Source of the DNA: Oenanthe sinensis
Lineage: Eukaryota; Streptophyta; Magnoliopsida; Apiales; Apiaceae
Assembly (NCBI GenBank): GCA_028671895.1
Contig: CM053813.1
Coordinates: 45,416,501-45,480,500 of the forward strand
DNA: 64,000 nucleotides
Direction: 5' to 3'
The notes under the pieces are model-generated. The model did not search any database, had not been told where the DNA came from, and saw only the letters and a list, made by a program, of their open reading frames with translations. Both the position numbers and the translations under genes were made by a program. Below are positions 48,507-61,100 of the stretch, one piece after another. Position 1 is the stretch's first letter. Each line of letters begins with the position of its first letter.

Positions 48507-48745
48507 CTCCCTCGTCCCAATTCAAGTGTCTTGTTTGACTTTTAGATGTCAACTTGACTATTTTTTTACTGAAAATTACATATATTATATAATTATAAAA
48601 AATTATATATATCATTAAAAAATACATTTAATCTACTTTAAAATGTAACTTTTTATTTTCAAAAATTGTAAAATAATAATTTCTAATTTTCAGTCAAATT
48701 GATCATAAAAAATCAAACAAACCACTTAAATTGGGATGGAATGAA
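48507..48745. mobile_element. Stowaway-like MITE, 239 bp
   Basis: The left end is CTCCCTCGTCCCAATTCAAG; the right end complemented is TTCATTCCATCCCAATTTAAG. TA lies on each side (48505-48506 and 48746-48747). It is AT-rich, non-coding and a size match for the element at 23610-23843. Confidence 0.8.
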
Positions 48746-48747
48746 TA

Positions 48748-49508
48748 TTACTTATTAGGCATGCAAAGTGGCCCCCTATGCTTGGCAAAAGATGTAACTT
48801 GCTAGCTCGTATATTTAAGTAGATCCATGGTGCTACATACACAAAATAAATGCGATTTCGTAATTTGGATCGCGATTATGATATTGTCGAGTTAACAGAC
48901 ATACGTGCACGGTATACCGATACTACATACATTATATACGAAGAATTAAATAAGTTTTTATTTATTTTTTGTCAAAAAATATATATAACAATTTCACTTT
49001 TAGTGGGGTGTTTTATTAATTTGTTATACAAGTAATGATATGGTTCAACAGCATTATTTATGATTTGAATGCATTTTAAAATCGAAAGTAAAATCGAAGT
49101 AAATAAATGATTTGGTATTTTGATTTATCGATACTCTTTAACTTTTTCTAATTTCAATAACATTTCAATTTTTTTCTTTCACCTGCTTACCTCACCTGAG
49201 ATATCACTACATACGAGTATTTATCTGCATCATCAATAATCTGAGAGTTGGCAGGGACAAAAATTTAAAATCAGGTCGAATTAAATTGAAAATTACAATT
49301 TATCAAATTAGTGGATAAAAGATCGAATTTATTAAATATCGACCTATAAAATTTGAACCGAACAGTATAGACCGGTTGCTTAATTTTTATACAAAATTTT
49401 AATTAATTGTTTTAATTTAGGTTAAGTTTTATATGAATTTTAAACATAAAATATTTAAAATAGTTTGTAAACTAATATAAAGTTAAGAATCTCTTATTAT
49501 GTATCCCA
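48748..49508. other. AT-rich intergenic DNA, no gene seen
   Basis: A 61-codon frame at 48850-49035 shows no recognisable domain and is not called as a gene. Confidence 0.5.
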
Positions 49509-50023
49509 TCTATACTATATTATTAAAGACGAAAGATTAAAAGTTTTGGTCGTCGGTTGGTTTGGTACTGGGTGAACCATAGAAAAGATCTTGACCGTCC
49601 AATTTTAAGTGAACCATATAAATAATCTTAACCGTTAAATTTTAATAAAATATAATTTTAAAAGAATATAATCATACATACAATTGTAACACAAGTAATC
49701 CTCTTTTTATGCAAACAACTCATAAATATTATAATTCTAAAGAATATAAACATTACTACTAAAATACAATCTCATATTAATCTTCTAATTAAAATATCTC
49801 ACATTAATCTCCTAAGTAAAATACATCTCTATACAAAACAAACAAAAATTATCCTATTAAAATATAAATACAAATAAATTATATAAAAACATATACATAT
49901 AATATTAAATAAAATTTAAATTATAATTATACAAATACAAATAAATTCAAATCATTAAAAAATATTAAAAAATATTAAAAAATTAAAAAAATTCATCCGT
50001 GCATCGCACGGGATATAAGCTAG
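49509..50023 (+). mobile_element. Non-autonomous Helitron, 515 bp
   Basis: Starts TCTATACTATATTATTAAAG and ends CTAG, inserted between A (49508) and T (50024), the Helitron target. The 3' hairpin is CCGTGC-ATC-GCACGG, eight bases before CTAG. The first 150 bp are close to the copy at 30030-30556, including GGTCGTCGGTTGG and GGGTGAACCATAGAAAAGAT. There is no coding sequence. Confidence 0.92.
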
Positions 50024-51055
50024 TAATAGTAATTTGTAAATATATAAATCTATTTTTTGTTATATAAAGTTAATATGGTCCGGTCTTGTACAGTTGTACT
50101 AATAGATTCGGTCCTAGCCTAATTTAGCATCCGGTATAATATTACTTGTCCAGCCTGGCATATACGAGAGATTTGAATCATATTGCATTAAATTAAAAAT
50201 AAAATAATAATGTATATGTTGTGCTAGATCTGGACATTAAGGAAATGAAGGGGACTTGCCATGAACGTGGAAAAACCAAAGTCAACATTATAGATGAAGC
50301 TTCTTAAGGCCTGGTTTGAGATGAAGCTTGAACTCATGCTACAGAGTGATTGTTTTCTTGAGGAGAACTGGAGAAGCTAGATACTCACCATATTAAATAC
50401 GTAATTAGCTTCATTATGAATTTTCTAGCTAGTTAATTAACAGCTTAATTCAGAGGCTTAACCATTAGGAGTTAATTTAATTTGTCATATATTAAGAAAC
50501 GAGTCTTATAGATATTTAAGAATATTTGTTCTGATAAGTAAAGTACTACCTAACACCTTTTTTCTATCATTTGGATGGGAATGCAAAGTTTGGATGCTAA
50601 TAAATTTTTAACAACCTCTATATAAAATTCGAAAAACGGAAAAATAAATCACACTTGTGTGCAATATAGTATTCCTTTGGCAAGAGATGTCGCATAACAT
50701 CAATATCGAAATGATTAACAAAATGTTATAATTAGGTGTTTTCCAAACCGAATACGCACGCAGTAATAAATGGTTATATATTAATAGACAGGTGTTTTGG
50801 TCAATTCGGTTAGGGTAATAAAATTCAGTAGAATCATGCGGTTTAGACTTTAATATAGCATCTTCATTTTAAATTAAGTATTACAGTACTGTAGTAGTTA
50901 AATTTGACTTCTACATGTATATTAAGATGTACTGAAAAGGCAGTTTCATAAAAAAAATTAAAAATTTATTTTTATTCAAATTATTCTACTAATTTCAAAA
51001 AGTGAATATACAAAATTAATATGCATTACTTTCCCATGCTTCTCGTGCGTACGAC
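50024..51055. other. Intergenic DNA, no gene seen
   Basis: AT-rich, with no long open frame and no repeat boundary recognised. Confidence 0.5.
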
Positions 51056-51058
51056 TGA

Positions 51059-51359
51059 GGGGTGGTCTAGTTCGCGGGAGGGTATGTGATTCGAATGGGG
51101 AATGATGTGGTTAAGTATTATTTTTTATATTATGTGTTTGGTTGAGTATTATAATGAATCTATTTCATTTAAAAATAAATAATTTCTCATACCTATGTCT
51201 CATATTCACCTATTTTATTGGATATCAAAAACTCATATTTTATGAGTTTGAGGTATGAATTTCAAATTTTATTTTCTTAAACCAAACACAAACTAGGTAT
51301 ATGGTTGGAATGAGAGAAACTCATATCCAATACCTGAATGTTAGGAACCAAATCACCCC
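51059..51359. mobile_element. MITE, PIF/Harbinger-like, 301 bp
   Basis: The left end is GGGGTGGTCTAGTTCGCGG; the right end complemented is GGGGTGATTTGGTTCCTAAC. TGA flanks both sides (51056-51058 and 51360-51362). Internal GTGTTTGGTTGAGTATTAT and AACTCATATCCAAT recall the 24763-25138 element. Confidence 0.55.
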
Positions 51360-51939
51360 TGATAGGTTTTGGACAACAAAGATCTTGCCATTTGAAATTA
51401 TTTATTCGGACGACGAGTATTCAATTACTCAATTATGTATAGGCAACTGAAATATAGTAGCTAGCAAGCATGTTCGAATGTCATACATCTAATAACTTGT
51501 CACTTGACAAACTTTCCTCTGTCGTTACCATATACACCGTACACATATGCGTATCATGAATGCTGTAGTATTTATTTACTTTTAAGTAAGTGTATTATAA
51601 TATCATTTTAAAAAAATTCATTATTAAATTTTGAAATTTATCTTCCTTATTGTTTTTCGCAGATTAGAGTAACTTTGATGATCCACTCAAGTAGTTAATA
51701 TCTGTATTCCTCACGTAACTTAATTTTTCTATATTATTATGAGTGCACTCTTTAAAGATTTTATCATTGGAATTTATGGAGACATAAACATGCTTTTCAA
51801 TTCAATTAGATAAACCTCTGTCTATGAGTATTGAATTTCAATACAATTTAATGGGGAATTTTTTTTATTGAAAATAAATAACCGTAAAATAAAATTATCA
51901 TTTACCTTATATATTTTGATAATATAATATTGAAAATAT

Positions 51940-52133
51940 TTATGCTGATTAATTTTATATAATTTTGAACAAATGTTAAAATAATATATTCTCGTTTAGT
52001 TTGAAAATTTCAAGCAAAATATTATCAAATATATATTCTATAGTTTTGAAAGACATGACAAATTTGTGCAACATAAAAGGAGTGTAGATATCATAGTGTG
52101 CACGTCCAAGCAGATAGAATCAGAAAGGCATCG
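51940..52133 (+). promoter_or_regulatory. Likely core promoter and 5' UTR of ADH-like gene 1
   Basis: A TATA-like ATATATATTCTATAG lies at about 52028-52042, roughly 95 bp before the ATG. The same sequence lies upstream of gene 2 (about 58656-58670), because the promoter region was duplicated with the gene. Assignment is by position and sequence only. Confidence 0.35.
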
Positions 52134-55100
52134 ATGGATACACTAGAAAATCACGCTTTGGGGAATGGATTCTTGCATCCAAGTGAAACAATTGGAAAGG
52201 TTATAACTTGCAAAGGTACGTACGTGTATACTTACAGTTTACAATTTTATGCATCTTTGTCATCATCCATTTCTGTAATTTAGAGAAATATATACATAGG
52301 CATCGTTTAATTTTGTCATATATGTATGTTCTTTAGCATATATAGTTATATGCCGCTACAAAATGAACTAAACTGTTTTGATGAATATATTACTGGTGTT
52401 ATGTTATAGCTGCTGTGGCGTGGGGACCGGGACTTCCTTTGGTGGTAGAAGAAATATGTGTCGAACCACCTCATAAAATGGAGGTTCGAATAAAGATACT
52501 CTTTACTTCTATATGTCACACGGACCTTAGTGCTTGGCAAGGCGAGGTCAGTACGGATTTTTAATTTTCACTGTTTTCGAAGAATCGGTAACTTAACAAA
52601 TTTAACAATATATTTGATTATCGATCCATATATTTGGGTATTGTAGAATGAAGCTCAGCAAGTATATCCTCGAATCCTTGGTCACGAAGCTTCTGGGTAA
52701 ATATGTGTCAATTATATATAGATTAAAAGGAAGAATTATATATGCGTATATGGGTTATGGATCAAGTTGAAGGAAATGTTACATATGTATGTGCAGGGTG
52801 GTGGAGAGTGTGGGGGAAGGGGTGGAGGATATAAAAGAAGGGGATCACGTGATTCCGATATTCAATGGAGAGTGTAAGGAGTGCGTCTACTGCAAATCGA
52901 AGAAAACGAATAATATGTGTGGCAAGTACAGGGTGAATCCATTCAAAAGTGTGATGGAGAATGATGGAAAGACGAGATTTTTCACCAAGAAAGAAGGGAA
53001 GCCTATTTACCATTTTCTCAACACCTCAACTTTCTCCCAATATTCGGTTATTGATTCGGCTTGTGTTGTCAAGATTGATCCTCGAGCTTGTCTCAAGTCT
53101 ATGACCTTGCTAAGCTGTTGCCTCTCAACAGGTACCTCTCTTGTTACATATTTTAGTCTCAACTCTAAAACGATCGACAATATTATACAATAAATATGAT
53201 AGTCGTTCACTCTTCGTCTCAAAAAATTCAAAGTTAAGATCGTGCACTCTTCGAATCACAAAATTTTGAAATGTATATATATCATTTTTTATTGCAATTA
53301 AAATTTTCTTCCCTATTTCAAGTAAACCAAAGTATCCCTCATTATTTCATATCATTACTTAATAATCACTAAAAATCATTTGTGTATATTCATACTCTTT
53401 ATTTAACCAGTGTAATATTCAACAATATGTTCAGGCCTTGGTGCCGTATGGAACACTGCCAATGTTGAAACTGGCTCAACTATCGCTGTCTTCGGTTTGG
53501 GTGCTGTGGGACTCGCGGTATGTAGTAATTTTGAACCTTATCTTTACACATTACAATACAAACTAGATGAGGTAACTGATACTAAATAATGATAGAAATA
53601 TAAATATCATGAACGTGTTGCTCGGGGGAGGGACGAGTGGTGACTGGTGAGTAAACAATTGGAGTACAGTATTATCCAGCTACCGGTCATAAAATTCTCA
53701 CTACTAGTGTAAAAGGTTTACTATAAGTAGTGTCGTAAAATTTGGAAATTAAAATTAATCCATAAATATATTATATAGTATTTAATTGGACAATGGTGAT
53801 TAATTTGAACTATTAATTGAAAATAATAATTTTTATATTTAAAATATAGGGGTAATTACTTAATAATATTTACATAAATTTAAGGTTGAAAAAGATAGGA
53901 TTGCAATAAAAATACAAAATTACATATTAGTATATTTACAATTGTTTTATAAAAATATCATGGAGAATTTAATGCAAAAAATTAAACTTTTTTGTCCATA
54001 CCTTAATTTTGAGCATTAATAAAAATAATGTTGAAGATGAGAATGAATTGAATTTAACAGAGTATTTGAGATTGAGATTAAGGTTAATAACTCTAATTTT
54101 TTTAAAAAATTATTTTTTGTCTTTTGTCTTTTCTACTTTTAAGTTTCCCATTTTTCAAATTAATTTGACTAATTTTTGACCGTGTCGGCCGTCCATTATA
54201 TTAATTTCTGACTAAATTTTATAAAAAATAATATTTAATCCAAATTTAATATATCTGAATTAAAAACCTTCCAATTCTTTTTAGAGTACTATTTACATGA
54301 TATATATTATGTTGGGTGCGAACATGTACTCAAAATTTTATGTGATATTTTAATGTTTCCCCTATAAAATTAGGAATATATTCATAAATTCAAGGGATGG
54401 ACTTGTATTTACTAATTTTTATTCTTTTATTTTCATATTTTTTTAACCTCGGGAGATTTCAATGATAGTACTCCTAGATCACAAGGCCAGTTTTCTCTAC
54501 TTTTAAAATATTGTATATAATTACTTTTAAAATATTGTGCAAGAGGCACGTATAAAACTCCAACTTATATAATAAATGTGAATTATAAGTAAGCATGCAA
54601 GAATCCGCATCGATCTTGATCTTGACTGACCTTGACTGATTGGGTATTAGTCAACGCTTTAAAATTAGAGTAGTTTACTTGTACTGTATCAAAATGACGC
54701 TTTTCTCAAAATCATTTATTTCAATTAAAAAAAATGTCGCTTTCACAAAAATCATTTATCACCGTTTCTTTTACGAGTATTAGGGGGTGTTTCGAAGTTA
54801 GAGGTTTGAGTAGAAATTTGAAAATTGAGATAATTTAGATGTTTAATCAAGTGAATCCTCTAATACATGTATTTGGTAATTAGTTGATTAAAATAGTTTA
54901 TTGAGGTGAAAAAGTTAATTTTAAGAGTTTTTTGTATTAGAGGTTTGTCATGTGTCTAGTTTAAATACAAACAGCTTATTATCAAAAATAAATAAATTCA
55001 AAACAGCTAATTCAATTCATTAGTTAAAACAGTTATTCAAAACAGCTAAATCAATCCGCTCCGGCTAACAGTTAACCGCTAATTGCCAAAAAGATAGAAG

Positions 55101-56563
55101 GTCTGTTCTGTTTCTTTTTCGGAAATATGGTCTGGCTAATGACTTCTGAGTTGAACCAACTGCGACTACCTTAATTTTTTCTTAAACATTCGAAATAAAA
55201 AACTGATATACATTTCACTTCTGTACAAAATTTTATTTATATCCATATTTCGTCCCACGTTCGGATATTGAACAATGTATTAAATGTCGATTTATTTTGG
55301 AAAAAATTAGAACCGCGCGCGGATCGTAGGACCATGTAACCAATAATATTGATGTTAAGTTTACCAGCAGCCTAGTGACCGACTGATCGACTTAACTTTT
55401 AAAAATAGACACAGAGTAATTAGTCGTTAAGTGCCTGATAGAGCATGCAACTAATGACATGTACTATGAGTCTCTAAATTTTCTGAATTGTTACTATTGT
55501 TCCTAATTGGTACATTTCAAAAGGGAAGACAAGAAATTTATTGAAGAAAAGGACCAGAAAACTAAAACATGGCTGCAAAATAACATCACATTCTGCTGGT
55601 TCTGCAATATTGATTTTGATGATACGTATGCAGGTTGTTGAAGGAGCTCGCACAAGGGGTGTCTCTAAAATCATAGGAGTTGATATTAACCCTGAGAAAT
55701 TTATAAAGGGTATACTTTCTTTTCTTTCTTATATTTGCCTAATTGTAAAAGGGTATTACTTGTTTGCCTTGCACATATGCACACATACACAGACTTAATT
55801 CTAATAGTTTGTCTACATGATTAATTACATTGCATAGGAAAGCAAATGGGAATGACTGATTCGATTGACCCCGGACAGCTTAAAATGTCCGTGCACGAGG
55901 TGAGCTTATAGATCAAGGTTTCGAGTAGCAAGCATAGAATATAGAAAGATTGAGTCACAGCAACTAAACTATAGGATACTATGATTACATATATTGAGCT
56001 TCCGAATTGATCGATTAAATGCAGAAAATAAGAGAAATTAGTGGAGGTGGCGTGGACTACAGCTTCGAGTGTGCAGGGAACTTGGATGTTCTCCGTGAGG
56101 CTTTCTTATCGAGCCATGATGTATGCATATGAGGAACACACATACCAATACAAGTATATTCCGTAAGATCACATAGTTTTAAATTGATTGATGTTTGAAT
56201 ATACATGCAGGGTTGGGGATTGACAGTAGTGTTGGGAATTCATCCCACCCCAAGATTGCTGCCACTGCATCCAATGGAGTTATTCGACGGACGGAATATA
56301 ACTGCATCTGTGTTTGGAGGCTTCAAAGGCAAATCACAACTCCCTCACATTGTCCAGGAATGCATGAGTGGGGTTAGTTACTATGATCTGAGAAAATTAC
56401 TACTATGTACGTATCTTAATGTGCGATACTTATTGGTTTAAGTGAAATGCAGGCAGTAAAAGTGGATGGTTTCATAACCCACGAGCTTCCCTTTAGCAAG
56501 ATCAATGAAGCTTTTCAGTTGCTTATTGATGGAAAATCCTTGAGATGCCTACTCCACCTTTAA
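52134..56563 (+). CDS. Zinc alcohol dehydrogenase-like protein, copy 1
   Basis: An NAD-dependent medium-chain alcohol dehydrogenase-like enzyme, probably cytosolic; its substrate cannot be read from sequence. Ten exons: 52134-52215, 52410-52546, 52647-52696, 52797-53131, 53435-53517, 55634-55709, 55838-55899, 56025-56120, 56211-56372, 56453-56563. All introns are GT...AG and the joined frame is open for 397 aa. Catalytic-zinc ligands: Cys63 (SICHTD), His86 (LGHE) and Cys197 (LSCCLSTG). Structural-zinc Cys116, 119, 122 and 131 are in ECKECVYCKSKKTNNMC. The NAD fold has GLGAVG (222-227) and Asp246 (GVDINP). Motifs such as FFTKKEGKPIYHFLNTSTFS and the C-terminal RCLLHL match the plant ADH-like group rather than classical ADH1. 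Intron 5 is long (2116 bp) and holds a possible MITE. Confidence 0.93.
54783..55092. mobile_element. Possible MITE in intron 5 of ADH-like gene 1
   Basis: A left GGGGGTGTTTCGAAGTTAGA and right CTAACAGTTAACCGCTAATTGCC look like weak inverted ends of a common plant MITE type. The equivalent in gene 2 is at about 61240-61555, more decayed on the right. Being in both copies, it predates the duplication. No TSD was found. Confidence 0.4.
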
Positions 56564-58175
56564 ACTAGTTATATATCCTTTTGTCACCAAGGCCGCGGAT
56601 TCAAAGTATTGCCCCAGTGTAATTAAGTACTTCGTCTTATATACATATCTAAGGTATCTTACACACAGAATAAATGTGTTATAGAGTATCTGAGTTGTCC
56701 GAATGGTTAGCCTGCGTTACTAGCAAGACATTGGCTAAGAGAAGCACAAGTTTATGGTCATATAATATATGGATTAAGGTGATATTTGCTCACCATATGT
56801 ATGAATGTTATGATATTGAGATTATTGTATTAATTTGTTTTTGTTTTTAAAAGACAGATCGATCTATTCTTGTATTTGTTTAGATCTCTAATTTATAGAG
56901 TTAATTGCAAAATGTACCCCTTGGTTTGGGGAAATGGATTTCTAGTCAAATACTTTACATAATTGCAGTGTGCATCTCACAATTATTTTTATGTTTTGAA
57001 CTATTCTCAAAATAATTTTGGGATGCACACTGTAATTATCTAAAATATTGGACTAAAAATATATTTGACCCAAACCAAAGATATGCATTCCTCTAATTTA
57101 TATATCAAGTATCACACACATGTATCACAGATACAAGTTCAAATTCACGGTTTTTGGATCGGATTAATTAAGGGTAACATGGGCCACTTTTTGTGCCATT
57201 CTTGATACAAGAGTCGTGCTTTAAACTACTACTACATGTCTCCCTAATCAAATATTAAACAAATGTGTTTTGGTTGCCAGTTTGCTTGTCAGGTAATACG
57301 AAGATTTGTATAGATTAATTAATAGGTGAACTTGATCATTTGTTAGGTTGGAAATCATAAATAAATATTATGTTCTATTATCTGTTTATCACTGCAGCAG
57401 ATCAGTAGCAGAACATTGTTCCTTTCCATCTCACTTTACTACAAGGCACATGGAAGTAAAGATATGAATAGCATTCAAATGTGAAAAACATGGGCAGTTA
57501 CAGAAAACCTTTAAGCGCAAAAACATACAAATAGAGAAGAAGAAGTAGAGAGAGGCTGGTTACTGCTTCTCTTCCTAGAACGGATTCCTCTGTTCGATCT
57601 ACTGAGGATATTTTCCGGCTGATAGCTTGCTTATTACGATGTTTGATTCTGGATTTTAATCTCTTATAAGAGATACGATATGCAAAAAAGTAGTCTCTAG
57701 CAAATTATTCTTGTCTAATCTCGTATTCTAATAAGAAATACGAGAGGCAAAAATGTATCTCGAAAGATACCTTTTTACCTGTTATAAGCAACCCCAAATA
57801 TTCTCATCCAAAAAATAGAAAGTAAGGAAGAAAAAAAAAGAATTACAAAGAATATTGGTGGCGCAGAAGCAATGTTGAAATAAGAATCTCAGCTTTTCCA
57901 GCCCCAACGTACAATAACTAGAAAGCCTAATAGTGGGGAGTGGTTAACTAATTGTCTCGCTCTCTTCCTCCCATTGAAATTCTTGAAATGTTTCTGAGGC
58001 TGTTTGCTATAAGTTATTAAGCTACCCTCCCCATTCCCCACCTTTCGATACTGAAATTTCTACAAATATTAGACCACAACGATGCCGAGCAACATGGAAC
58101 CTACCAAGAACCATAAGAACAATAGTGTGCTGCCGCTTGAAGCAAACCTTCCCTGATATTTGCGGAAAAAACTAT
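56564..58175. other. Spacer between the two ADH-like genes
   Basis: 56564-56988 is the 3' flank shared by both copies. A foldback element lies at about 56918-57090. 57090-58175 is single-copy here, somewhat less AT-rich, with two near-inverse phrases CTTATAAGAGATACGA and TCTCGTATTCTAATAAGAAA; no gene is recognised in it. Confidence 0.5.
56918..57090. mobile_element. Foldback MITE-like palindrome
   Basis: Outer arms AATGTACCCCTTGGTTTGGG and CCCAAACCAAAGATATGCATT pair. Inner arms GCAGTGTGCATCTCACAATTAT and ATAATTTTGGGATGCACACTG pair as well, leaving a short loop near 57000. Only the left half is present after gene 2 (63348-63428), so the duplication boundary lies inside this element. Confidence 0.7.
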
Positions 58176-61100
58176 ACATATGCGTATCATGAATGCTGTA
58201 GTATTTATTTACTTTTAAATAAATGTCATATAATATCATTTAAAAAAAAATCATTATTAATTTTTGAAATTTATCTTCCTTATTGTTTTTCGCAGATTAG
58301 AGTAACTTTGATGATCCACTCAAGTAGTTAATATCTGTATTCCTCACGTAACTTAATTTTTCTATATTATTATGAGTGTACTCTTTAAAGATTTTATCAT
58401 TGGAATTTATGGAGACATAAACATGCTTTTCAATTCAATTAGATAAACCTCTGTCTATGAGTATTGAATTTCAATACAATTTAATGGGGAATTTTTTTAA
58501 TGAAAATAAATAACCGTAAAATAAAATTATCATTTACCTTATATATTTTGATAATATAATATTGAAAATATCTATGCTGATTAATTTTATATAATTTTGA
58601 ACAAATGTTAAAATAATAGATTCTCGTTTAGTTTGAAAATTTCAAGCAAAATATTATCAAATATATATTCTATAGTTTTAAAAGACATGACAAATTTGTG
58701 CAACATAAAAGGAGTATATATATCATAGTGTGGCACGTCCAAGCAGATAGTCAGAAAGGCAGCGATGGATACACTAGAAAATCACGCTTTGGGGAATGGA
58801 TTCTTGCATCCAAGTGAAACAATCGGGAAGGTTATAACTTGCAAAGGTACGTACGTGTATACTTACGGTTTACAATTTTATGCATCTTTGTCATAATCCA
58901 TTTCTGTAATTTAGAGAAATATATACATAGGCATCGTTTAATTTTGTCATATATGTATGTTCTTTAGCATATATAGTTATATGCCGCTACAAAATGAACT
59001 AAACTGTTTTGATGAATATATTACTGGTGTTATGTTATAGCTGCTGTGGCGTGGGGACCGGAACTTCCTTTGGTGGTAGAAGAAATATGTGTCGAACCAC
59101 CTCATAAAATGGAGGTTCGAATAAAAATACTCTTTACTTCTATTTGTCACACGGACCTTACTGCTTGGCAAGGCGAGGTCAGTACGGATTCTTAATTTTC
59201 ACTGTTTTCGAAAAACCGGTAACTTAACAAATTTAATAATATATTTGATTATCGATCCATATATTTGGCTATTGTAGAATGAAGCTCAGCAAGTATATCC
59301 TCGAATCCTTGGTCACGAAGCTTCTGGGTAAATATGTGTCAATTATATATAGATTAAAAGGAAGAATTATATATGCGTATATGGGTTATGGATCAAGTTG
59401 AAGGAAATGTTACATATGTATATGCAGGGTGGTGGAGAGTGTGGGGGAAGGGGTGGAGGATATAAAAGAAGGGGATCACGTGATTCCGATATTCAATGGA
59501 GAGTGTAAGGAGTGCGTCTACTGCAAATCGAAGAAAACGAATAATATGTGTGGCAAGTACAGGGTGAATCCATTCAAAAGTGTGATGGAGAATGATGGAA
59601 AGACGAGATTTTTCACCAAGAAAGAAGGGAAGCCTATTTACCATTTTCTCAACACCTCAACTTTCTCCCAATATTCGGTTATTGATTCGGCTTGTGTTGT
59701 CAAGATTGATCCTCGAGCTTGTCTCAAGTCTATGACCTTGCTAAGCTGTTGCCTCTCAACAGGTACCTCTCTTGTTACATATTTTAGTCTCAACTCTAAA
59801 ACGATCGACAATATTGTACAATAAATATGATAGTCGTTCACTCTTCGTCTCAAAAAATTCGAAGTTAAGATCGTGCACTCTTCGAATCACAAAATTTTGA
59901 AATGTATATATATCATTTTTTATTGCAATTAAAATTTTCTTCCCTATTTCAAGTAAACCAAAGTATCCCTCATTATTTCATATCATCATTACTTAATAAT
60001 CACTAAAAATCATTTGTGTATATTCATACTCTTTATTTAACCAGTGTAATATTCAACAATATGTTCAGGCCTTGGTGCCGTATGGAACACTGCCAATGTT
60101 GAAACTGGCTCAACTATCGCTGTCTTCGGTTTGGGTGCTGTGGGACTGGCGGTATGTAGTAATTTTGAACCTTATCTTTACACATTACAATACAAACTAG
60201 ATGAGGTAACTGATACTAAATAATGATAGAAATATAAATATCATGAACGTGTTGCTCGGGGGAGGGACGAGTGGTGACTGGTGAGTAAACAATTGGAGTA
60301 CAGTATTATCCAGCTACCGGTCATATAAAATTCTCACTACTAGTGTAAAAGGTTTACTGTAAGTAGTGTTGTAAAATTTGGAAATTAAAATTAATCCATA
60401 AATATATTATATAGTATTTAATTGGACAATGGTGATTAATTTGAACTATTAATTGAAAATAATAATTTTTATATTTAAAATATAGGGGTAATTACTTAAT
60501 AATATTTACATAAATTTAAGGTTGAAAAATATAGGATTGCAATAAAAATACAAAATTACATATTAATATATTTACAATTGTTTTATAAAAATATTATGGA
60601 GAATTTAATGCAAAAAATTAAACTTTTTTTGTCCATACCTTAATTTTGAGCATTAATAAAAATAATGTTGAAGATGAGAATGAATTGAATTTAACACAGT
60701 ATTTGAAATTGAGATTGAGATTAAGGTTAATAACTCTAATTTTTTTAAAAAAATAATTTTTGTCTTTTTTTCTACTTTTAAGTTTCCCATTTTTCAAATT
60801 AATTTGACTAATTTTTGACCGTGTCGTCCGTCCATTATATTCATAAATTCAAGGGATGGACTTATATTTACTAATTTTTATTCTTTTATTTTCGTATTTT
60901 TTTAACCTCGGGAGATTTCAATGGTAGTACTCCTAGATCACAAGGCCAGTTTTCTCTACTTTTAAAATATTGTGTATAATTACTTTTAAAATATTGTGCA
61001 AGAGGCACGTATAAAACTCCAACTAACTATATAATAAATGTGAATTATAAGTAAGCATGCAAGAATCCGCATCGATTTTGATCTTGACTGGATTTGACTG

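Larger units (their letters stand above)
51543..56988 (+). repeat. Tandem segmental duplication, unit 1
   Basis: From ACATATGCGTATCATGAATG at 51543 to CACAATTATTTT ending at 56988 the sequence matches 58176-63428, with few substitutions and small indels. The unit holds about 590 bp upstream of the ADH-like gene, all exons and introns, and about 425 bp downstream. Confidence 0.92.

Noticed and set aside
52346..53231. Minus-strand frames within the ADH-like gene (repeated at 58977-59853)
   Set aside because: They are antisense to exons 2-4 of a well-supported gene and were duplicated with it.
56700..56760. Possible tRNA: GAGTTGTCCGAATGGTTAGC resembles a tRNA 5' half (also 63128-63147)
   Set aside because: I could not complete a cloverleaf: no TTCGAATCC-type T-loop and no matching acceptor stem follow at the right distance. 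tRNAscan-SE on 56690-56800 would decide; it may be a tRNA-derived scrap.
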